Positions 17,319-23,554 of a stretch of 24,262 nucleotides of DNA are shown piece by piece. Below the pieces are notes generated by a model that ran no database searches, had not been told where the DNA came from, and was given only the letters and a program-made list of their open reading frames with translations. Both the position numbers and the translations under genes were made by a program. The DNA lies in the NCBI RefSeq assembly GCF_030523985.1, contig NZ_JAUNHK010000027.1, forward strand, positions 1-24,262, in the 5' to 3' direction. The DNA is from Deinococcus sp. (GTDB lineage Bacteria; Deinococcota; Deinococci; Deinococcales; Deinococcaceae). The stretch's first letter is position 1. The number at the start of each line of letters is the position of its first letter.

Positions 17319-17657
17319 TTATTCGACGGGAAGCCCGGCACTCTGCCAGGCCGCCAGACCGCCCTGAAGGTTGCGAACGTCCAAACCCTGTGCGGCGAGT
17401 TGTGCGGCGGCAAGCTGGCTGCGTTTGCCGCTGGTGCACTGACAGATGATGACTTTGTCTCTGGGAAGGGTGCTGGCCTGGCGGCTCAGGTCACCCAGGG
17501 GTACGTGCAGGCTTCCCCCGATGTGCTGGCGCTGGCGTTCGTCGGGATGACGCACGTCGAGCATCACCGCGCCCGATTGCATCAGCTTATGCGCTTCCTG
17601 GGGGGAAAGGGACGGAACACCGCCCCCGCCCAACAGCTTTTTGAGCCATCCCAACAT
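17319..17657 (-). CDS. Single-domain rhodanese (sulfurtransferase)
   Basis: Rhodanese-domain protein of 112 residues. It opens with an amphipathic segment MLGWLKKLLGGGG that could sit on the membrane, followed by the domain: VMLDVRHPDERQRQHIGGSLHVP and the active loop CTSGKRS with Cys74. Cys72 two residues earlier is unusual and could form a second thiol next to the catalytic one. The ATG (17657) overlaps the stop of the upstream dioxygenase gene as TGATG, so translation is coupled. Likely a sulfane-sulfur transferase working with the upstream CstB-like enzyme. Confidence 0.9.
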   Translation of the reverse strand: MLGWLKKLLGGGGVPSLSPQEAHKLMQSGAVMLDVRHPDERQRQHIGGSLHVPLGDLSRQASTLPRDKVIICQCTSGKRSQLAAAQLAAQGLDVRNLQGGLAAWQSAGLPVE

Positions 17658-19045
17658 CAGTTGCGCGAGTCCTTCTGAGCCTTTTCCCAGGCTTCGTAAC
17701 CGCCCGCGATTTCCGAGACTTCAAATCCCTTGAGGCGCAGGAAACTCGCCGCCGCCGCGCTGCGTGCCCCACCCTGGCAATGCACCACGATTTCCTGACC
17801 TTTGGGCAGTTCGTCCAGCTTCCAGGGCAGGCGGCCCGCGTGCAGTTGCTTGGCTCCGGGGATGTGCCCCTCGTCGTACTCGGTCTTCTTGCGGACATCC
17901 AGAATCAGAGCGCCCTTATGCTCGGGCAGTTCAGCAGGTTCAAAGGGTCGAGCGGCGACCGTGTCGAGCCCCTCGACATCGGTGATGAAGCCCACCACGT
18001 TATCCAGACCCACCATCCACAGGCGGCGGCGCAACTTCTCGGCCTGCTCAGCGTTTTCAGCCAGCAGAACGTAGTCCGCATCTTCGGGGCGCAGCAGCCA
18101 GCCGCTCCACGTTTCGAAGGTGTTGCTCACGGGCAGGTTGACGCTGCCTACAGGTGCGGCAGCCTGATGGACTTCCTTCTTGCGGGTGTCGATCAGGACA
18201 GTACCTTGGCCGAGCTTGCCCTTCAATTCAGCTACGCTCAGTTGAGGCAGCACGGTCACGTTGCCCAGAACGGCGGGGCCAGCCTTGTTCTGCATCTTCA
18301 TACGCCCGTAGTACAGCGGGGCGTCAGGCTGCCCGCTGAGCAGATAGTCGGTAAAGCCCTGTTCGTCACCGCTTTGCACATAGTCCGACCACCACGCCAG
18401 AGCACGTTCATAGCCCACGGTCGTGCTGGGCACCGCGCCCAGCGCCTTGCCGCAGGCGCTCCCGGAGCCGTGCGCGGGCCACACCTGCACGCCGTCAGGC
18501 AGGGTCAGGAACTGGTCGCGCAGGCTGGCGAACATCTGCTTGGCGCCCTCGAACCGGGTGTCCTGCCCGCCCGCCGCTTCGTCGAGCAGGTCGGGGCGGC
18601 CAATGTCGCCCACGAACACGAAATCGCCCGTGAAGTACATGACGGGGGTATCACCCCGGGGGGTATCGGTGACCAGAAAGCTGATGCTTTCGGGCGTGTG
18701 ACCGGGGGTATGCCGCACTTCTACCCGCAGGTTGCCCACCATGAACGTGTCGCCGTGGTGGAGCTTTTCACCGTCGAAGCCGTATTTCCAGTCGGCGTTG
18801 CCCTCATCGGAGAGCAGCAGTTTTGCGCCGGTCTGGGTCGCCAGTTCACGGCTGCCCGAGAGATAGTCGGCGTGGATGTGGGTTTCGGTGACATGAGTCA
18901 CGCGCAGTTTTTCGGCGGCGGCCTTGTCGAGGTACTGCTGAATGTCGCGCACCGGGTCGATGACGAGGCATTCGCCGGTCTTCTGGCAGCCCAGCATGTA
19001 CGAGGCTTGGGCCAGGTCGGTGTCATAAAAGCGTTCAAAAAACAT
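17657..19045 (-). CDS. cstB: CstB-like persulfide dioxygenase-rhodanese fusion
   Basis: Fusion of a non-heme iron persulfide dioxygenase (metallo-beta-lactamase fold, ETHE1 family) with two rhodanese domains, 462 residues. Metal-site residues: THIHADYLSG (His56, His58, Asp60), HTPGHTPES (His116), TGDFVFVGDIGRPDL (Asp141) and PAHGSGSACG (His192). The first rhodanese domain (about 265-355) begins VLIDTRKKE but has LLAEN where the catalytic Cys loop should be, so it is probably inactive. The second (about 375-460) has VVHCQGGARSA with Cys423. This order matches Staphylococcus CstB, which converts low-molecular-weight persulfides to thiosulfate. The ATG at 19045 has an AGGAGG site; an upstream start at 19078 lacks support. 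First gene of a six-gene... five downstream partners being two rhodaneses, TauE and the two YeeE/YedE halves. The promoter contains a CsoR/CstR-type operator. Confidence 0.93.
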   Translation of the reverse strand: MFFERFYDTDLAQASYMLGCQKTGECLVIDPVRDIQQYLDKAAAEKLRVTHVTETHIHADYLSGSRELATQTGAKLLLSDEGNADWKYGFDGEKLHHGDTFMVGNLRVEVRHTPGHTPESISFLVTDTPRGDTPVMYFTGDFVFVGDIGRPDLLDEAAGGQDTRFEGAKQMFASLRDQFLTLPDGVQVWPAHGSGSACGKALGAVPSTTVGYERALAWWSDYVQSGDEQGFTDYLLSGQPDAPLYYGRMKMQNKAGPAVLGNVTVLPQLSVAELKGKLGQGTVLIDTRKKEVHQAAAPVGSVNLPVSNTFETWSGWLLRPEDADYVLLAENAEQAEKLRRRLWMVGLDNVVGFITDVEGLDTVAARPFEPAELPEHKGALILDVRKKTEYDEGHIPGAKQLHAGRLPWKLDELPKGQEIVVHCQGGARSAAAASFLRLKGFEVSEIAGGYEAWEKAQKDSRN

Positions 19046-19092
19046 GGGGTTCCTCCTGGGGAACGGGGTATAGAGCATTCTTCCTGCCTCCC

Positions 19093-19122
19093 TTTATATA
19101 CCCCCCTAGGGTATTTAGTCAA
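19093..19122 (-). promoter_or_regulatory. Sigma-70 promoter of the sulfur operon
   Basis: On the minus strand -35 TTGACT (19122-19117) and -10 TATAAA (19098-19093, spacer 18) or TATATA (19100-19095, spacer 16). A leader of roughly 40 bases with a good ribosome site follows. This is the best -35/-10 pair in the window and contrasts with the leaderless genes. Confidence 0.75.
19098..19114. promoter_or_regulatory. CsoR/CstR-type operator candidate
   Basis: ATACCC-N5-GGGTAT, a perfect 6-bp inverted repeat (19098-19103, 19109-19114) around CCCTA. The sequence and spacing match the G/C-tract palindromes bound by CsoR-family repressors, including the persulfide sensor CstR that controls cstB in Staphylococcus (recalled). 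It fills the spacer between -35 and -10, so binding would block RNA polymerase. No CsoR-family gene is in this window. Confidence 0.65.
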
Positions 19123-19151
19123 GGTGCATGAGGCGGCTCTAAATGGACGGC

Positions 19152-19180
19152 TTGAAATTATTCGTTATCACGAATATCCT
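19152..19180 (+). promoter_or_regulatory. marR promoter with palindromic operator in the spacer
   Basis: -35 TTGAAA (19152-19157), 17-bp spacer, -10 TATCCT (19175-19180). The palindrome TATTCG-TTATCA-CGAATA (19159-19176) occupies the spacer, fitting MarR autorepression. A very similar 14-base stretch (TTATCACGAATATC here) recurs before doxX. Confidence 0.6.
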
Positions 19181-19198
19181 CATCACAGAGGAGGCGGT

Positions 19199-19660
19199 AT
19201 GAATCACGACATCCGGCACTCAGCGGCGGCGTCCTCTGAGCCCGAGCACCAGACCTATTTGGCCCTGCAACGGCTGGCCCTGCACCTCAAGGACGAAACC
19301 GACCAGTTTCTCAAGCAGGAGGGACTCACGGGCACCCAGTTCAACGTGCTGCGCATCCTTCGCGGTGCGGGCGACACTCCTTTGACGTGTGGCGAGATTG
19401 CCGAGCGGCTGCTCAACAAGGACCCGGACGTCACCCGGCTGCTCGACCGCATGGAAAAGCAGGGCCTCGTCGAACGGGTTCGCAGTGAACAGGATCGCCG
19501 GGTACTGCTGACGCACCTGTCTCCGCAGGGGCACGAGGTCGTCGCCCGACTCGATGGCCCTCTGGCGCAGGTGCATCGGCAGCAATTCAGCCACCTTGCG
19601 CCCGAGCGCCTTCGCCTCCTTCTCGAACTGCTTGATGAGGCCGCCACTTTCAAGCCCTGA
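19199..19660 (+). CDS. MarR family transcriptional regulator
   Basis: Winged helix-turn-helix repressor of 153 residues, the usual MarR size. Dimerisation helices flank the DNA-binding core: LTGTQFNVLRILRGAG, the recognition helix region CGEIAERLLNKDPDVTRLLDRMEKQGLVERV, and the wing with SEQDRRVLLTHLSPQG, whose D-R-R pattern is diagnostic. There is no obvious sensing cysteine in the part read, so a ligand-binding rather than thiol-oxidation mechanism is likelier. The ATG at 19199 follows GAGGAGG (19188-19194). It is divergent from cstB and 63 bases upstream of doxX. Targets inferred from operator similarity: itself and doxX. A longer reading that continues upstream through the cstB antisense strand is an artefact. 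Confidence 0.92.
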   Translation: MNHDIRHSAAASSEPEHQTYLALQRLALHLKDETDQFLKQEGLTGTQFNVLRILRGAGDTPLTCGEIAERLLNKDPDVTRLLDRMEKQGLVERVRSEQDRRVLLTHLSPQGHEVVARLDGPLAQVHRQQFSHLAPERLRLLLELLDEAATFKP

Positions 19661-19685
19661 ATCGCATTTTCGGGCCAACTCTCTG

Positions 19686-19699
19686 TCATCACGATTATC
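19686..19699 (+). promoter_or_regulatory. Possible MarR site upstream of doxX
   Basis: TCATCACGATTATC differs at two of 14 positions from TTATCACGAATATC (19165-19178) in the marR promoter. It contains the palindrome ACGAT-T-ATCGT (19691-19701). No clear -35/-10 pair accompanies it, so doxX may also be read through from marR. Confidence 0.4.
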
Positions 19700-19723
19700 G
19701 TCCCCACGCAAAAGGAGTTCACC

Positions 19724-20149
19724 ATGACCACTGTTTCTTCGACTGTCCCTGCCCTCGACCGCACCGCCCTCGCCCTGACCGTGCTGCGTGTCGCCATCGG
19801 CATCATCTTCGTGGCGCACGGCTACCAGAAGTTCTTCGAGTACACCCTGCCCGGCACGACCGCCGCCTTCACCAAGATGGGTGTACCCCTCGCACAGCTC
19901 GTCGCGCCCGCTGCGGCGACCATCGAACTCCTGGGTGGTCTGGCCCTGCTGCTGGGCTTCGGCACGCGTGTGGTCGCCTCGCTGCTCGCACTCACCATGC
20001 TTGGTGCTCTGGTGCTGGTGCATGCCAAGGCGGGCTTTTTCAACCCCGGCGGCATCGAGTTTCCGCTGGCGCTCCTGGCGGCGAGTGTGGCCCTTGCGCT
20101 CGCAGGGCCTGGTGCCTACAGCCTCGACAGCCTGCGCAAACGCGCCTGA
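19724..20149 (+). CDS. DoxX family membrane protein
   Basis: Small membrane protein of 141 residues with four hydrophobic segments. The DoxX signature is present: VLRVAIGIIFVAHGYQKFF, then a short loop, IELLGGLALLLGFGTRVVA, and a third segment ending VHAKAGFFNPGGIEFPL. The family is related to DoxD of thiosulfate:quinone oxidoreductase, and in mycobacteria DoxX forms a membrane complex with a rhodanese and superoxide dismutase (recalled); both links fit the neighbouring sulfur operon, but the function here is unproven. The ATG at 19724 has AAAGGAG at 19711-19717. It is 63 bases after marR, probably co-regulated by it. Confidence 0.88.
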   Translation: MTTVSSTVPALDRTALALTVLRVAIGIIFVAHGYQKFFEYTLPGTTAAFTKMGVPLAQLVAPAAATIELLGGLALLLGFGTRVVASLLALTMLGALVLVHAKAGFFNPGGIEFPLALLAASVALALAGPGAYSLDSLRKRA

Positions 20150-20369
20150 GCTGCTCGGTCGGGCGTTGTAGGGGTCTGGACGACGCAAAGCGCATTTGGG
20201 AACTTTTCCCGGAAGCGCGGAGCAGGGTCCGGCCCCATTTTGTCGGGAAAAAGTGGATTTCATGGGGGCAGGATGAACGGGAGACTGCTGGTAGCCCTGC
20301 GGCAACGGTTCGATAGTTGACCTGGGCGGCCTCTCTCCCGCCGCCGGAGTCATCGCGCGAGGTGAACCT
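20150..20369. other. Intergenic region, no gene identified (220 bp)
   Basis: Only short features are visible: a small hairpin GGGAA-CTT-TTCCC near 20200 that might end the doxX transcript, and a 15-codon ORF starting at 20273 without supporting signals. No convincing promoter for the next gene was found. Confidence 0.4.
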
Positions 20370-20750
20370 ATGAAGCGAGCTTTCCTCCTGATTCTCGGTC
20401 TGCTTGTCGGCTCGGCCCTGGCCCGCCCCAATCCCGACCGCCTGGGCATCTGCTACGTGTTCAAGGCGAACAAGCTCAGCACCAGGGCGCCGTGTGTGGT
20501 CGGTAGCGGCTACGGTGCAGGGGCGCAGTACCTCAACCTGACCATCGAAGGTCAGGAGTACTACGCCGAATTTCCCAACCTCCGGCCCAACATGCCGCCG
20601 ACCCTCAACGGCAAACCAGCCCTCGAATACGAGCGGGACACCAGCTTTCTGGGCATCCTGAAGGGGCGGCGCATCGAGGGCGAGGACTACATGCCGTGTA
20701 TCAAGACCAAGGACGGCAAGACGGATGTCTGCTATCTGGTAGGACAGTAA
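20370..20750 (+). CDS. Small exported protein with four cysteines, unknown function
   Basis: I do not recognise this protein. It is 126 residues with a clear signal peptide (MKRAFLLILGLLVGSALA, cleavage probably after Ala18; no lipobox). The mature part of about 108 residues has exactly four cysteines (Cys28, 42, 110, 121), two near each end, which would suit two disulfide bonds in the periplasm or envelope. The sequence has several aromatic and glycine residues and a beta-rich pattern (YLNLTIEGQEYYAEF). The ATG at 20370 is preceded by AGGTGA. It stands between doxX and ychF on the same strand, and repeat copy 3 after it can act as a terminator, suggesting a single-gene unit. It is probably a real gene because of the signal peptide and cysteine spacing. 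Confidence 0.75.
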   Translation: MKRAFLLILGLLVGSALARPNPDRLGICYVFKANKLSTRAPCVVGSGYGAGAQYLNLTIEGQEYYAEFPNLRPNMPPTLNGKPALEYERDTSFLGILKGRRIEGEDYMPCIKTKDGKTDVCYLVGQ

Positions 20751-20805
20751 GGGCGAACCCTCAGGCAAAGGCCAGCGCGACTGGCGGGGCAATCCCGAAC
20801 GTCTC

Positions 20806-20942
20806 ATACGGGGCTGGGCTTTACTCCGCACATCCGAGGAAAGCGCCCGAATGTGCTCCGCGCCGCCCAGCCCCGTTTTTTCTTCCACTCGCTCTGCTCT
20901 GAAAAACAGTTTGGATACCCAAACTATTTTTCAAAGCCGTAT
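20806..20942 (-). repeat. 137-bp structured intergenic repeat, copy 3 (inverted)
   Basis: It runs from ATACGG to CCGTAT and is exactly 137 bp, in reverse orientation to copies 1 and 2 and more diverged. First hairpin arms GAAAAATAGTTTGG and CCAAACTGTTTTTC (minus strand); second hairpin outer arms ACGGGGCTGGG and CCCAGCCCCGT, inner arms GCACAT and ATGTGC. Compared with copy 2, three outer and two inner pairs have changed on both sides. Read on the plus strand, the second hairpin is followed by six T (20875-20880), making a strong terminator for the upstream gene. Confidence 0.8.
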
Positions 20943-20958
20943 TAGCCTCGATATCGCC

Positions 20959-20964
20959 TAAACT
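20959..20964 (+). promoter_or_regulatory. Candidate -10 element of ychF
   Basis: TAAACT, 48 bases before the ATG. The -35 region would fall in the end of repeat copy 3. A 6-bp hairpin, CGCGTC-AAGA-GACGCG (20976-20991), lies in the predicted leader between this box and the ribosome site. Confidence 0.4.
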
Positions 20965-21012
20965 GGGCAGGTTGCCGCGTCAAGAGACGCGCAGAATCGA
21001 GGAGGAACTATC

Positions 21013-22110
21013 ATGGGTCTTGCCATAGGTATCGTCGGGCTTCCCAACGTCGGGAAAAGCACGCTGTTCAACGCCATCACGCGCGCCGGGGCGCTGGCCG
21101 CCAATTATCCTTTCGCCACCATCGAACCCAATGTGGGCCGGGTCACCGTGCCGGACGAGCGCCTGAGCGCCCTGAGCCGGGTCTTTACCAAGGGCGACCG
21201 CGTGCCGCCCATCATTCCCACCTTCGTCGAGTTCGTGGACATCGCCGGGCTGGTCAAGGGGGCGTCGAAGGGCGAAGGTCTGGGCAACCAGTTTCTCGCC
21301 AACATCCGTGAAGTGGACGCCATCGCCCACGTCGTGCGCTGCTTCGAGGACCCCAACGTGGTGCACGTGGCGGGCAAGGTCGATCCCATCGACGATATCG
21401 AAACCATCAACACCGAGCTGATTCTGGCCGACCTCGCGGGCCTGGAAAAACGCGCCCAGAACCTGCAGAAAAAGGCCAAGGGCGGCGACAAGGAAGCCAA
21501 GGAACACCTCGAACTGGCCGAAGCCATCCTGAAGGTGCTGGGCGAAGGAAAACCCGCCCGCGCCGGGGAGTATGAAGGCAGGATTCCCAAGGACTTCGGC
21601 CTGATTACCACCAAGCCCGTCATCTACGTCGCCAACGTGGGCGAGGACGACCTGACCAGCGACAACGAGTACGTGCAGAAGGTGCGCGAGTACGCTGCCG
21701 CCGAGGGCGCCCAGGTGGTCAAAATCAGCGCCCAGATCGAGGGCGAGCTCGCCGAGATGCCTGAAGACGAAGCGGCGGCCTTCCTGCACGACCTCGGTGT
21801 CGAGGAAAGCGGTCTGGACCAGCTCGTCAAGGTGGGCTACGAGACGCTGGGCCTGATGACCTTCATCACCTCGGGCGAGAAGGAAGTCCGCGCCTGGACG
21901 ATTCGCCGGGGCGAGAAGGCTCCCGAAGCGGCAGGCGAAATCCACTCCGATCTCGAACGCGGCTTTATCCGGGCCGAGGTCATCGAGTGGCAGAAAATGG
22001 TCGAGGCCGGAGGCTGGGCCGCCGCCAAAGCCAAGGGCTGGGTTCGTACCGAAGGCAAGGACTACGTGATGCAGGACGGCGACATCATGAACGTGCTGCA
22101 CAACATGTGA
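21013..22110 (+). CDS. ychF: Redox-regulated ATPase/GTPase YchF (OLA1 family)
   Basis: Universally conserved P-loop NTPase that binds ribosomes and prefers ATP over GTP, 365 residues (normal length). The P-loop is GLPNVGKST (9-17), switch region NYPFATIEPNVGRV, DIAGLVKGASKGEGLGNQFL (Walker B and following), and the G4-type segment VIYVANVGEDD where most GTPases have NKxD, the reason for ATP use. A coiled-coil segment (about 135-180) and a C-terminal TGS domain ending KGWVRTEGKDYVMQDGDIMNVLHNM complete the family architecture. The ATG has GGAGGA at 21001-21006. The stop codon TGA takes its A from the first base of repeat copy 2. Function in translation or stress is inferred from homologues. 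Confidence 0.97.
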   Translation: MGLAIGIVGLPNVGKSTLFNAITRAGALAANYPFATIEPNVGRVTVPDERLSALSRVFTKGDRVPPIIPTFVEFVDIAGLVKGASKGEGLGNQFLANIREVDAIAHVVRCFEDPNVVHVAGKVDPIDDIETINTELILADLAGLEKRAQNLQKKAKGGDKEAKEHLELAEAILKVLGEGKPARAGEYEGRIPKDFGLITTKPVIYVANVGEDDLTSDNEYVQKVREYAAAEGAQVVKISAQIEGELAEMPEDEAAAFLHDLGVEESGLDQLVKVGYETLGLMTFITSGEKEVRAWTIRRGEKAPEAAGEIHSDLERGFIRAEVIEWQKMVEAGGWAAAKAKGWVRTEGKDYVMQDGDIMNVLHNM

Positions 22111-22246
22111 TACGGCTTTGAAAAATAGTTTGGGCATCCAAGCTATTTTTCCGAACGGAGTGAGTAGAAGAGGATACGGGACTGAACGGCGCGAAGGAGA
22201 TGGCGGCGCTTTTCCGACATCTCCGAAGAATAGTTCAGTCCCGTGT
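22110..22246 (+). repeat. 137-bp structured intergenic repeat, copy 2
   Basis: It begins at the last base of the ychF stop codon and ends CCGTGT. First hairpin as in copy 1. Second hairpin: ACGGGACTGAA with TTCAGTCCCGT (11 perfect pairs) and GGAGATG with CATCTCC inside. About 94 percent identical to copy 1 (129 of 137 by eye). It lies between the convergent ychF and amidase genes. Confidence 0.85.
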
Positions 22247-22263
22247 GAAGGTAGGCTGAAACG

Positions 22264-22300
22264 AGCCGCCGCGCCGGAGAGGTCTCCCGGCGCGGCGGCT
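22264..22300. terminator. Bidirectional hairpin terminator between ychF and the amidase gene
   Basis: A perfect 14-bp stem, AGCCGCCGCGCCGG (22264-22277) with CCGGCGCGGCGGCT (22287-22300), 9-base loop. T-runs are short on both sides (TATTTAC on plus, CGTTTC on minus). It lies 15 bases after the amidase stop codon and after repeat copy 2 for ychF. Confidence 0.7.
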
Positions 22301-22315
22301 ATTTACCTACATTCC

Positions 22316-23410
22316 TTACTTCAAGTGCAGGAACGCGAGAATGGCCTGGGCGATGCCCCGCGCCACCTTGTCCTGATAGGCGTTCGTCGCCAGCAGCGGG
22401 CCTTCGCGGTTGCTGTCACCGAAGCCGATTTCGGTCAGGATGGCTGCGGTGTTGGGGTTGCGAATCACGTAGAACGTGTTCATGTGAACGCCCCGGTTCA
22501 CGGCCCCTGTTTGCTGGAGCAGGCTGGCCTGCACCTTGCTCGCGAGGTCACGCGAGAAGCTGAGCTTGGCCTGCGCCAGAATGTCGCCCAGCGTATTCTG
22601 CGCGGCGCTCGCGGCCTTGCGGGTCAGTTCCTGTCCGATGCTGCCCGCACCGTTCTCCTGAATCGCCAGTGCCTGTTTCGCTGCGCCGATGGGCTGCCCG
22701 AAATAGTAGGTTTCGATGCCCTGTGCGCCCGGATTTCCGGCATTGACGTGAATGCTGACGTAGGCGCTGACCGTTCCGGCACTCGCCATGTTGGAGCGGG
22801 CATCGAGGTCGGTGCGCTTGTTGGTGCTGAGGTGGCGGTCGGTGCTGCGGGTCATGATGACGTCCACGCCACGCGCCGCCAGCAGGTTCCTGACCTTGAG
22901 GGCTACCGCCAGGGTCACGTCTTTTTCGCGCAGGTAGCGGCTGACCATGCCAGGGTCTATCCCGCCGTGACCAGGGTCGATCACCACGCGGGGGCGCGGC
23001 GCAGGCTTGGGAGTCGGGGCGGCGCTGGCCTTGACGACAGGCTTGGACGTATTCGGCCTTTTGGCGATATCCACGACCAGGCGCTGCGGTTGCGAACCCT
23101 GCCTGGGAATGACCTCGACCTTGGATTTGGCGTAGTTGGGGGCCAGCGTCAGCCGGATGGTGCTGCCCGAGACACTGTAGGCGGTCACGCCCGGTGCGCT
23201 CAGTTTGCCCTGTTCGGGGCGCAGCAGGGTATTGAGCCCCAGGGTGAGATAGGGCGCTTTGACGCTCGTCTGTACCTTGACTGGTTGTGGTACGGCCAGG
23301 TCGAAGACCAGACGGGTATAGCCAGGATGAACCCCGATGCGGGGCGCGGCCCAGCCGGATGAGATGAGGAGGGTCAGGACTAATCCGAGCAAGAAAGGCA
23401 GCGACTTCAC
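22316..23410 (-). CDS. N-acetylmuramoyl-L-alanine amidase with AMIN-like domain
   Basis: Exported cell-wall hydrolase that cuts the amide bond between muramic acid and the peptide stem, 364 residues from the GTG at 23410. Order: signal peptide (1-22, SLPFLLGLVLTLLISSGWA), an AMIN-like beta domain (about 25-118: YTRLVFDLAVPQPVKV to PQRLVVDIA), a proline/alanine linker (120-140), then Amidase_3. Zinc ligands are His148 in VIDPGHGGIDPG, Glu162 in REKD, and His221 in VSIHVNAG; Glu327 in ILTEIGFGDSN is catalytic. The GTG lies 10 bases after a TAAACT box; longer readings to 23707 have no signal-peptide logic and cross the divergent promoter. Its divergent neighbour is an LptA/OstA-like exported protein, giving an envelope theme. 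Confidence 0.93.
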   Translation of the reverse strand: MKSLPFLLGLVLTLLISSGWAAPRIGVHPGYTRLVFDLAVPQPVKVQTSVKAPYLTLGLNTLLRPEQGKLSAPGVTAYSVSGSTIRLTLAPNYAKSKVEVIPRQGSQPQRLVVDIAKRPNTSKPVVKASAAPTPKPAPRPRVVIDPGHGGIDPGMVSRYLREKDVTLAVALKVRNLLAARGVDVIMTRSTDRHLSTNKRTDLDARSNMASAGTVSAYVSIHVNAGNPGAQGIETYYFGQPIGAAKQALAIQENGAGSIGQELTRKAASAAQNTLGDILAQAKLSFSRDLASKVQASLLQQTGAVNRGVHMNTFYVIRNPNTAAILTEIGFGDSNREGPLLATNAYQDKVARGIAQAILAFLHLK

Positions 23411-23420
23411 GGCAAGCGCA

Positions 23421-23426
23421 AGTTTA
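23421..23426 (-). promoter_or_regulatory. -10 element of the amidase gene
   Basis: TAAACT on the minus strand (23426-23421), 10 bases before the GTG at 23410. No ribosome site. It supports the GTG start that exposes a signal peptide. Confidence 0.5.
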
Positions 23427-23542
23427 ATCGTATCTGAAGGTTTTTGTATGGGAAGTTTCTGGCAGTTCGTCGCTAGGCACCCCAGTGCCGAAGCTGAAGC
23501 CGTTCTGACGGGGCGGCTCATGCCGCTTAATGTCTGGCCCCC

Positions 23543-23548
23543 TAGGCT
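23543..23548 (+). promoter_or_regulatory. -10 element, leaderless start of the LptA-like gene
   Basis: TAGGCT, then 6 bases, then the ATG at 23555. No ribosome site. Confidence 0.5.
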
Positions 23549-23554
23549 GCCCTC

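Noticed and set aside
17780..19660. 626-codon plus-strand ORF that includes the MarR protein
   Set aside because: The first 470 codons are antisense to cstB; only the part from the ATG at 19199, after a ribosome site, is real.
13697..22246. CRISPR array or insertion sequence at the repeats
   Set aside because: Copies are far apart, in both orientations, lack regular spacers and encode no transposase. They are short structured repeats.
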